This document shows, piece by piece, positions 55,675-64,000 of a DNA stretch of 64,000 nucleotides. Made by a program: the position numbers and the translations under genes. Position 1 is the first letter of the stretch. Each line of letters starts with the position of its first letter. The stretch is taken from the NCBI GenBank assembly GCA_963788015.1, contig CAWBEY010000012.1, positions 62,001 through 126,000 on the forward strand, read 5' to 3'. Source of the stretch: JBBRHH01 sp963788015. Lineage in GTDB: Bacteria > Planctomycetota > Phycisphaerae > Tepidisphaerales > Tepidisphaeraceae. The notes under the pieces were generated by a model, which saw only the letters and a list, made by a program, of their open reading frames with translations, ran no database searches and was not told where the DNA came from.

Positions 55675-58600
55675 ATGCCGTTTCCAAAGCTTAAATCCCT
55701 GCTCCTCGCCTCGGTTGTTCTCGCCGCTCAAGCGACCCTCGCCCCCGCTGCGCCTCCCCCAACCCAACCAGCCTTCGCCGAAGCCACCAAGGCCGGCGCA
55801 CGCTTCAAAATCGCCCCGGATTTCAAAGTCAGCGTATTCGCCGCCGAGCCGCAGCTAGTCAATCCCGTCTGCCTCAGCATCGACAACAAAGGCCGGCTGT
55901 GGGTCGTGGAAACAAACCGCTTCAGCGGCGGCGGAGTCTTCGACCTTCGCGAAATCAGCGACTGGCTCGACGACGAACTCGCCTGCCGCACCGTCGAAGA
56001 TCGAAAGGCCATGGTCATCCGTCACCTGGGCGACAAGGCCAAGTCGCTGGCCGTCAACTCCGACAATATCCGCATCCTCGAAGACAAAAGCGGTAGCGGG
56101 CGATGCGATTCCTCAACCCTCTTCGCCACTGGCTTCAACGACATGCTCGACGGCATCGCCTCGGGCGTGCTGGCGCGCAAGGGCAACGTCTGGTTCGCCG
56201 ACATTCCAAACCTCTGGCTGCTCCACGAAAAAGACGGCAAGGAAACTGATCGCAAATCCCTCCAATACGGCTACGGCGTTCGCTATTCCTTCGCCGGCCA
56301 CGACTCTCACGGCCTGCGCTTCGGCCCCGATGGCAAACTCTACCTCAGCGTCGGCGACGCGGCTTTTCCATCAAGACCGACCATGGCCTGATCGACCTCC
56401 CGATTGCGGCGGTGTTCTTCGCTGCAACCCGGACGGCTCGGATCTGGAAATCTTCGCCACCGGCCTGCGCAACCCCCAAAAACTCACCTTCGACCAGTAC
56501 GGCAACCTCTTCACCGGCGACAACAACTCCGATCACGGCGACCCCGCCCGCTGGGTCTACGTCGTCGAAGGCGGCGACTCCGGCTGGCGCAGTCGGCTAT
56601 CAGCACATCCGCCACCCGGTCGATGTCGGGCCCTGGCTCGCCGAAAACCTCACGGCCTTCGAAAAAGATTCCACCTCGCCGCGCCGTCATCCCGCCCATC
56701 GCCCACATCGGCTCGGGCCCGTCCGGCTGCACCTACTACCCCGGCACCGGCATGCCCGAACACTACAACGAGCACTTCTTCCTCTGCGACTTTCGAGGCG
56801 GCGCGCGGCAGCGGCATCTTTTCCTTCGCCATGAAGCCCAAAGGCGCCATCGTTTGAAATGATCGACCGCCACGAGTTCATCAAGGAGATCGTCTGCACC
56901 GACGTCGAGTTCGGCGTCACCGGCGGCATGTACATCACCGATTGGGACGAAGGCTGGACGCGCCCGAGAAAGGGCCGGATCTATCGCGTCTTCAACGAAG
57001 CGGCGGCCGCCGCTCCAATCGTCAGCCAGACAAAAACCCTCCTCGCCGACGGCATGGAACAGCGCACGCCCGACGAGCTCGCCAAGCTGCTGGCGCACCC
57101 CGATCAGCGCATGCGCCAGGAAGCGCAATTTGAGCTGGCCGACCGCGGCGATCCCTCCATCTCCACCCTCGCGGCCGTCGCGCGAAAAAAGCGAGTCCCG
57201 ACTCCCCCGCATCCACGCCATCTGGGGCCTCGGGCAAATTGGCCGCAAAAACCCCGCCGCCCTCGCCTCCCTCCTCACCCTCCTATCCGACCCCGATGAC
57301 GAAGTCCGCGCCCAAGCCGCCCACGTCCTCGGCGACGCCCACGCCTCCAGCGCCTACGACGGCATCGTCAAACTCCTCTCCGATCCGCAGCCTCGCGTGC
57401 AGTACTTCGCCGCCCTCGCCATCGGCAAACTCCAGCACAAGGAAGCCGTCGCCCCCGTCCTCCAGCTTCTGGCCGCCAACGCCGACAAGGACGCTTATGT
57501 TCGCCACGCGGCCGTGATGGCGCTGGTGTATCTCAACGATCCGCCGGCCCTGCTCGCGGCCGCCGAGCAACCCCTCGCCTTCCGTTCGCCTGGGCATGCT
57601 CCTGGCCCTCCGCCATCTCAACAGCCCCCAGATCGCGCACTTCCTGAACGACGAAAAGCCGGCACTGGTCCTCGAAGCCGCCCGCGCCATCAACGACGTT
57701 CCCATCAACGAAGCGATGCCCGAACTGGCAAAGCTCATCAACGTCAGCAAGGACAACTCCAACCCCCTCCAGCGCCGCATCCTCAACGCCAATTTCCGCG
57801 TCGGAACCCCCGAGTCGGCCGCCGCCCTCGCCGCCTTTGCCGCGCGAAACGACGCCCCCGATGCCCTGCGTGCCGAAGCACTCAATTGCTGGGCGAATGG
57901 CAAAAGCCCGGCCGCGCGACAAAGTCGTCAACCTCTACCGCCCGCTCCCGCCGCGTGACGTCAACGTTGCCGCCGGCGTCATTCGCGGCATCCTCCCTGC
58001 CCTCATCAAAAAGTCCCCCGATCCCGTCCGTGTCGCCGCACTGAAGCTCGATCGAACAATCCGACCCCGCCGATTCGGGCCTCTTGCTGGAAATCGTGTC
58101 CGACAAGTCGCTCGCGCCCGATGTCCGCATCGGGGCTCTCAAAGCCATGGCCGCTCACAAAGATCCCCACCTCGCCGACGCCGTCCGATCCGCCCTCACC
58201 GACACCAAGCCCGCCCTCCGCCGCGAAGCCATCAATCTCGAGATCAGCCTCCCCGACGCCGTCAGCCATCTCGACGCCCTGCTCACCAGCGGAAGCGTTT
58301 CCGATCAGCAGGCCGTCTTCAACACCCTCGCCCTCGTCCAAGGCCCGGCCATCGACCAGATCCTCTCCAACTGGATGGACAAATTACTGGCCGGCAAAGT
58401 AGCCCCCGAAGTGGCCCTCGACCTCCTCGACGCGCCGCCAAGTCCAAATCCCCGGCCGTCAAAAACAAGCTCAAGCAGTACGAGGCCACGCGTCCCAAAG
58501 ACGACGACCTGGCCCCCTTCCGCGAAACCTTAGTCGGTGGAGATGCCGCCGCAGGCAAAAAGATCTTCTTCGAACGCGCCGACGTCGCCTGCGTCCGCTG

Positions 58601-58973
58601 CCACAAAGCCGGCAACACCGCCGCCACCGGCGGCGACGGCGGCGTGGTTGGCCCCGATCTCTCCAACATCGCCACCCGCAAAGATCGCCGTTACATGCTG
58701 GAGTCGATCCTCTTCCCCAACAAGCAAATCGCCCCCGGCTTCGAAAACGCCAACATCACGCTGAAAGACGGAACCGAACTCTACGGCATGGTGAAAACTG
58801 AAACCGACACGGACCTGACCTTGGACATCCCAAACGTGGGCGTCAAGGTCCTGAAAAAGGCAGAAATCACAGAACGCCGCCACGGCCTGTCTTCAATGCC
58901 CGACGACATCTCCAAGCCGCTCTCCAAGCAGGACCTGCGTAACTTGGTAGAGTTCCTGGCCTCCCAAAAGTGA
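55675..58973 (+). CDS. PVC-type giant cytochrome: dehydrogenase-like propeller, HEAT repeats and C-terminal c-type haem domain (about nine frameshifts)
   Basis: About 1,100 residues. Signal peptide MPFPKLKSLLLASVVLAAQA; a six-bladed beta-propeller like soluble glucose dehydrogenase (APDFKVSVFAAEPQLVNPVC, GRLWVVETNRFSGGG, RILEDKSGSGRCDSSTLFAT, HDSHGLRFGPDGKLYLSVGD); HEAT-type repeats (IHAIWGLGQIGRKNPAALAS, PDDEVRAQAAHVLGDAHASS); and a cytochrome-c domain with haem motif CVRCH (about 58590-58602) followed by GGVVGPDLSNIATRKDRRYM and LESILFPNKQIAPGFEN. This is the paralogous family (TIGR02604 and TIGR02603 type) expanded in planctomycetes and Verrucomicrobia, thought to oxidise sugars in the periplasm. 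Substrate unknown. Breaks lie at about 56365, 56590, 56690, 56800, 56850, 57195, 57580, 57895, 58060 and 58435. Confidence 0.87.
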
Positions 58974-59055
58974 TCTCATCCGAAAAGAACTCGGGCGAGG
59001 CGCACCGAGCCACGAGGGAGACGTGACACCATATGCTCCGTTCCCCCACTCGGAA

Positions 59056-59075
59056 CACCGCATGTACATGCGGTG
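59056..59075. repeat. 20-bp perfect palindrome, possible terminator of the haem-protein gene
   Basis: CACCGCATGTACATGCGGTG is a perfect palindrome followed by CTTCTT. It lies about 80 bases after the stop at 58973. Because it has no loop, extrusion as a 9-bp-stem hairpin is expected to need the central GTAC as loop. Confidence 0.55.
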
Positions 59076-59084
59076 CTTCTTCCC

Positions 59085-59127
59085 GAACCCTGAACCCCGA
59101 ACCCTGAACCCTGAACCCTGAACCCTG
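59085..59127 (+). repeat. Tandem 7-bp repeat (GAACCCT)n
   Basis: Six contiguous units GAACCCT or GAACCCC, T-shifted copies of the same heptamer. It lies in the intergenic region after the haem-protein gene. Confidence 0.85.
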
Positions 59128-59511
59128 ACCATCCCCCCCACTCATCATCCCCTCATCTTCCCCGCTTATGCATGTCTCATAAAGCGTTTGAACTCGGGAA
59201 GTTGTTAAGCGTAATGAACTCGTCTCCCTTATGTAATCTGAGACGGAATTGGCAGACCCTCTGGACTGGACAATGGGTATAATGCAACGGCCGGGGAAAA
59301 TGCGCGGGCTGGTATCGCGGATTCTGGCAGATTTTGCGATACCGCCTGGCTGTGGTTATCATCGCAGGCTGGCTACGGTGTCTTGATGGTGTTTTGATGG
59401 CGTCTGGATGATCGCGCGGTCATCCGATTCCGCTTGCACAATTGGGTTGATTCGCTCGCTGGCCATGCCTGTGCGCACCTTCTGACTGACATCTTGGAGT
59501 TGAACTAACAC

Positions 59512-62500
59512 ATGCGCCAACCAAAGCCCTCCGCCCGCGCCCTTCGATTCCTCCGAAAACGGCCGGGCAGCACGCTCATCATGGTGGTCTGTCTGCTGGT
59601 CATGATGAGCCTCATCGGCACCTCCTTCCTCTCCACCTCCCGCATCGACCGCACCGCCTCCCGTCAACACGTCAACAACACCCAGATCGACCTCCTCCTC
59701 GAAGGCGCCCGCTCGATGACCATCGCCCGCGTCATCGCCCCCATCTTCGGCCCCGACCCCGACAAAAACGTCGACCCCAACAACCCCCTCGACCCCGCCA
59801 ACCCGCCCATCTACCTTCGCCCGCGCGTCGCCGACAATGCCTGCCTCGAAGATTCCTCTTTCACCACCGACGACTGGCTCGCCTCGCGCGTCCCAGACGT
59901 CTCGGCCGCCACTCCCCTCTGGCCCTCCATCAGCGGGCCATTGCTTCGCCAGCGCCAGTTTGAATCCCCATTCCGAGCCACCCCCGCCACGCCCCCCATC
60001 ACCACCTCCAAGCATCAGCGCCGCTGTCCCGACATTCATGAAGATCGGCACCGACGTCTATCCCGCCATGACGATCGACGGCCAGACGTTCCTCGCCGCC
60101 GACACCGACGGCGATGGCATCGCCGACTCGCTCCTCTGCCCCCTCCCCATCGGCACGCCCGACGGCATCACCTATTACGTCGCCATCCGAATCCTCGACA
60201 ACAACTCGGCCATCAACGCCGCCATCGCCTGGAAGCACAACGACGACAGCATCGGCATCCTCCCCGGCGACTTCTTCCCCACCAACGTCAACCTCCAATC
60301 CATCCTCGCCGGCGGCGCTGCCGAAATGGGGCTCCTCAACGCCTACCGCTTCAACGCTCTTGGCGCCGGCCTTCAGCCTGTCGATGACGCCGGCAACGCC
60401 CGCAACGATTTCGCATTCATCTCCCCCTACGACGCCCTCTGGCAGCAACTGGGCCGCCGCCCGGGCAATCCCGGCTTCAACACCGCCAGCAACCGCTATC
60501 GCGCCCTCAGCAGCGCCGACGCCGCCGCCCTCGCCTACCGCTTCATGATCCGCAACCCCAAGATGTCCCCCGCCATGGTGGAGCAATGCCTCTCCACCAG
60601 CCTCGTCACCAACATACCCTCCCAGCCATTCACCCCCGATCAGGTCCCCGCCTGGGCCGCCTACTTCAACTACGCCAACGCCAACTTCGACCGCAAGCCG
60701 CTGATGACGGCCGGCAATCCGACGTCCAACATCATTCAGCCCGCTTCCATCAACGGCCCGTCCAATCCCACCGTCGCCAACCCGGCCATGCTGGCTTATC
60801 AAGGCCCCGCGCCAAAGGCCTCCATCAACACCGCCGCCTTCCCGGAACTCTTCCGCGCTTTCTGGTCCGTCGCCGCCCACACCTGTGGCGCCGGCACGTT
60901 CACCACCTATTTTGGCAACAGCACCAACACCAGCTTCAACCCCTACTCCACCGACCCCGCCCTCAACCCCCAGCGCATGTTCCGCTCCAGCATCCGGCGC
61001 TGCCCAACACTGCTGGAACCTTCGACGTCACCACCTGGCGCTTTGATCCCACCCAGCAAGCCCTCCTCCGCGCTGCCCTCGCCGCCATCAACACCATCGA
61101 TCTTCGCGACCCCGATCCCTGGGTCACCGGCCGAACCATCCGCCTCAACGCCACCACCGCCACCAGCCCCACAGCAACCGCCACAGCCACCCCCGTCGAT
61201 GTCACCGTCTACGGCGGCGAGCGCCAACCGTTCATCACCGAAATCTACGGCCAAACCGACGCCACCTCCATCCCCGCAGGCGCAACCGGCCCAAACACCA
61301 AAGGCTATGTCGCCGTCGAGCTCTTCAACCCCTACGACGTGCCCTCTCACGCTCGACAGCACCTGGAACATCGCCATCCTCGACCGCTCCAAGTTTCCCG
61401 ATGTCCCCGTCACGGCCCTCTCCCCGGCCCCCTTCACCACACCCATCACCATCCCCGCCAGCGGCTATCTGGTCCTGGAAAACTACGACCCCAAAAACAG
61501 CGACGCCTTCGCCGCCAAATACCGCCCCTTCGGCTCGGGTCTCAATTTCTCGGCGCGGCAGGCCTGAACAATGCCGGCAAGCCGATCCTCACCCTGTTTG
61601 TCAAAAATCTGGACCAGGTCTTCGATCACGAAATGGTCCTCTGCCGCCAGGTCAGCACCATCACCGACGCAACCGTCAACGCCCCCGTCGGCATCACCTC
61701 CCCCGGCTCCTCCAAAATCGAAGACATGGCGCCGGCCGACCAGTTCGACTTCACCGGCTTCAAGGCCGCCGTCGTCGGCACGCCCACAAGCCCTGCCGCC
61801 GCCGGTCTGCTCCACTACTGCCGCGAAAGTGGCACCGACGCCAGCCGCTGGAAGTGCGTCTATCCCGGCCACTACGACGCCACAAAAACCCACGCGCGGC
61901 AGGAAGGCACCGAAGAAGATAGCTGGACGCCCCCGGCCGCCGAGCCCGACACCGCCTTCGACGTCAACCTCGGCGACGCCGACGAGCATGCCTCCTACAC
62001 CAATCCCTTCGTCGCCATCCAATGGTGCAACACCGATCAACCCGGCCCGTTCCAGGTCAACGCCGCCACCGGCAACAAGTTCCCCTTCGGCGGCTTTGCC
62101 CGCATGGGTGACATCCTCCAGGTCCCCTTCATTGGCGGCTATCGCGTCCGCAAGGCGGGCAGCACCCTGGCCACCGTCGTGGAGATGAACAGCGTCACCA
62201 TGGACTGCTCATTCGCCGATGACCTGGACAACAACGACGACTCCGACGAAAACGTCGGCCGCTTTTGCCCCACGAACGCCTTCAATAGCAACGCCACCAC
62301 CGCCGACGTCCCCACCACCGGCAGCCGCGGCGGCTTCGACGCCAGCCGCGTAAGCCGCTCCAGAAAACCTGCTACGTCTGCAAGCCCGCCAACCCCGGCA
62401 TTTGCCACGTCGAAAACGAAGTACACGGCGGCTTCACCGCCACCCATCAAAACAGCATGAAGGGCTACTTCATCGCCATCCAGCCCACCTTCAGCGGCAC

Positions 62501-63665
62501 CATCGAGTTCGTCAACTGCCAGGGCCGCGACATCAACCGTTACATGGGCCCCGGCGAAGGCGCTGTCCACACCGACTGCTTCTGGTTTGCCTCGGGTAAA
62601 CAGACGGCCGAAAACCTCATCGTTCGGTTCGTCGATTGCGACGCCCACAATGTCACCGGCATGCCTTATCTCTGGGAAAACGGCTCCTGCAAACGCGTCA
62701 CCTTCGACCATTGCGCCAGTGACTGGAAATACGAGATCAAGCTGATGGGCGGCAACGTCATCCATTCCATGGTCTTCGATTCCTGTGTCGGCGAAGTTCA
62801 CTTCACCAAGCTCGGCGGCAAGGTCGAAGACGTCTACATCATCCACCGCCCCGGCACCGACCGCTCCAACGACGAAGTCTGGAAATCCGCCATCACCCAG
62901 CAGGATGGCTCGGTCCTTCGCGTCCACGATTCCCCGGCCGATCCGCTCGCCCCCATCGCCAGCCCCCCGCCCGTCCTCTGCTACGAATGGACCAAGAAAA
63001 TCTTCGACTACTTCAGCGTCGTCAACAACCCCAACGACGATTACCTCCCCAACCACGCCTTCTCCCAGTATTACGACGCCGTCGCCAACACCTACACCCC
63101 ACTTCCCACCGCCCCGCAACCGGTTGCCAATGACACCGGTATCGCCAACGCCAACAAGGAAAACCTCGCCCCCGCGCAAGGCCTCATCAACATCAACACC
63201 GCCCCGTGGAAAGTACTCGCCGCCCTCCCCTGGACCAACACCCAGGCCACCACCGACAAGCTGGTCCAATCGATCTGCACCTACCGCGATCAAAACGGCC
63301 CGTTCCGAACCCTCTTCGATCTCTACAACGTCCCCGACGTCCAGGCCTACGTCACCGCCCTCATTGGATCTGACACCGAGCCGGGCAACGCCGACGGCGA
63401 TCTCTCCCCCCTGGGCGCCGGCAAATCCGACAGCGTGCGCGGCGACTACGAGGAAAAGTTCCTCCTCATCAACCGCGTCAGCAACTTCCTCACCACCCGC
63501 TCCGACACCTTCACCTGCTATCTGATGATCCAGGGCTTCCGCGACGCCGGCACGCCAAACGCCAAAAAGGTCGTCGAGCACCGTGCCGCCTTCACCCTCG
63601 ACCGCTCCGGCCTTACCCCCACCAACAAGGCCCCCAAGGTCACCAATATACCCCAAGACTTCTAA
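59512..63665 (+). CDS. GspK-like minor-pseudopilin-type protein with large internal domains (about five frameshifts)
   Basis: About 1,385 residues. The N-terminus (RPGSTLIMVVCLLVMMSLIG, followed by TSFLSTSRIDRT) is a PilX/GspK-like anchor: basic cluster, one hydrophobic helix, then polar helix. The C-terminus has the GspK helix-hairpin-helix pattern: GLININTAPWKVLAALPWTN, then a disordered gap and NGPFRTLFDLYNVPDVQAYV. Between them, about residues 940-1,090 contain FSGTIEFVNCQGRDINRYMG, LIVRFVDCDAHNVTGMPYLW and SMVFDSCVGEVHF, repeated strand patterns like a right-handed beta-helix. Breaks near 59990, 61000, 61345, 61555 and 62350. The ATG at 59512 has GGAG 14 bases upstream. Likely role: large extracellular or trans-envelope component of a type II secretion or pilus-like system; no other secretion gene is in the window. 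Confidence 0.7.
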
Positions 63666-64000
63666 AGCCTCCCGCCGCCCCTCCCCGCCCGCCCGATCGC
63701 CGTCGCGCCCATCTGCCCCATCCTCGATGTGCCCATTCGGGGGGTCGGCAAACCTACACCCACCCAGCGCCGCCGCCAGCCAAAACACAAAAAACATCCT
63801 CCAAGGGACCCGCCCCGCCAGTGACAATCCCAGGCACCCCCTTCAAATCGCCCACCTCATCCTCCTTCAAACAACGCCACGCAGGCGGTGGTCGTACCCG
63901 ACCACTGAGCTAAACACGTCCACCGTCTCCCGGCCACTCGCAAGATGTGCAACAAAAGCCCCGCCCCCTCTCGAACAATCGATGGCCAGCCCGCTTCACA
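63666..64000. other. Terminal intergenic region, no supported gene
   Basis: About 335 bases. C-rich sequence and short runs; a stretch near 63878-63925 resembles a tRNA D-arm on the minus strand but does not fold into a tRNA. It may include the 3' end of a gene that begins beyond the window. Confidence 0.4.

Larger units (their letters stand above)
58974..59511. other. Intergenic region with palindrome and 7-bp repeat
   Basis: About 540 bases without a gene. It holds the 20-bp perfect palindrome and the GAACCCT tract listed separately. The part from 59160 to 59511 shows no supported gene; the AT-richer stretch at 59190-59230 may carry the promoter of the 59512 gene but no clear -35/-10 pair is visible. 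Confidence 0.5.

Noticed and set aside
59085..59127. (GAACCCT)n as a telomere
   Set aside because: Only six copies, in the middle of the window with genes on both sides.
62139..63827. 562-codon open frame on the minus strand with a lipobox-like start (FWLAAALGGC)
   Set aside because: It lies wholly antisense to the end of the GspK-like gene and the adjacent spacer, and its glycine/valine/aspartate-rich product is what GC-rich antisense frames give. The lipobox is probably chance.
63878..63930. tRNA-like stretch on the minus strand (TTTAGCTCAGTGGTCGGGTA)
   Set aside because: The D-arm and the start of an anticodon arm look right, but no acceptor stem, variable loop or T-arm (GGTTCGA) follows, so it is not a tRNA gene.

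Overview
The window looks like chromosomal DNA from a planctomycete, most likely a Phycisphaerae-type lineage. It is GC-rich with strongly GC-biased third codon positions. Two large surface proteins begin with the LE-RR-L(L/M)S export motif seen in these bacteria (ESLEDRRLMS, EALELRRLLS). There is a very long cytochrome of the kind described from Planctomycetes and Verrucomicrobia, a small membrane protein ending in the HCPHCNYDLR...CPECG zinc ribbon common in planctomycetes, and several proline/threonine-rich linkers. The assignment rests on these protein features only; no rRNA is present.

Layout. 1-2.9 kb: end of a DUF4091-type protein, an intact IS1634-family insertion sequence with inverted repeats and a 6-bp target duplication, then a truncated TetR fragment. 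3-7.5 kb: class II aldolase, a nucleotidyltransferase, a class II photolyase divergent from miaE, and an antitoxin/PIN pair. 7.6-13.1 kb: a LamG/Fn3 surface protein and an operon (GbsR-type regulator, DUF2071, truncated epimerase, membrane protein) with a readable promoter and operator. 13.3-17 kb: panD, a small membrane protein and lgt facing an orphan antitoxin; an RNase H-like gene coupled to a coiled-coil zinc-ribbon gene. 17-30 kb: a secreted unknown protein, a PAP2 phosphatase, recG, putA, a surface protein with three CBM-like repeats and a BNR propeller, and rnc. 30-34 kb: two toxin-antitoxin-like modules in decay, an OFA-type transporter with its short partner, and a lipoprotein. 34.6-39.4 kb: a mobile-element and repeat zone with a broken IS4-family element, an AT-richer membrane-protein gene, dispersed GC-rich repeats and a Tat-exported unknown protein. 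40-47.6 kb: mgtE, bioD, ygfZ, a small metallothionein and an ABC ATPase/permease pair. 47.7-52 kb: a sirohaem nitrite/sulfite reductase with an extra C-terminal domain, an unknown partner, a secreted esterase and a small deletion derivative of the IS4-family element. 52.2-54.6 kb: an HNH endonuclease and two VapBC-type loci. 54.7-63.7 kb: small proteins, the giant haem protein and a GspK-like minor-pseudopilin protein.

Two points govern how to read the annotation. First, more than half of the long genes, including housekeeping genes (fba, recG, bioD, the reductase), are split by single-base indels although the protein continues intact in another frame. This looks like uncorrected sequencing error rather than biology, so those genes are given as whole loci with the frameshift sites named. 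Second, a dozen genes have a -10-like hexamer (TACAAT, TAGAAT, TATTAT and similar) only 6-9 nt before the start codon, which implies leaderless mRNAs; others have ordinary AGGAG-type ribosome sites. I do not see a CRISPR array, a phage or an obviously new multigene system. The most unusual items are the leaderless promoter set, the reductase with an extra C-terminal domain, the GspK-like protein with a beta-helix-like insert, and the IS4-family element with its small non-autonomous relative.
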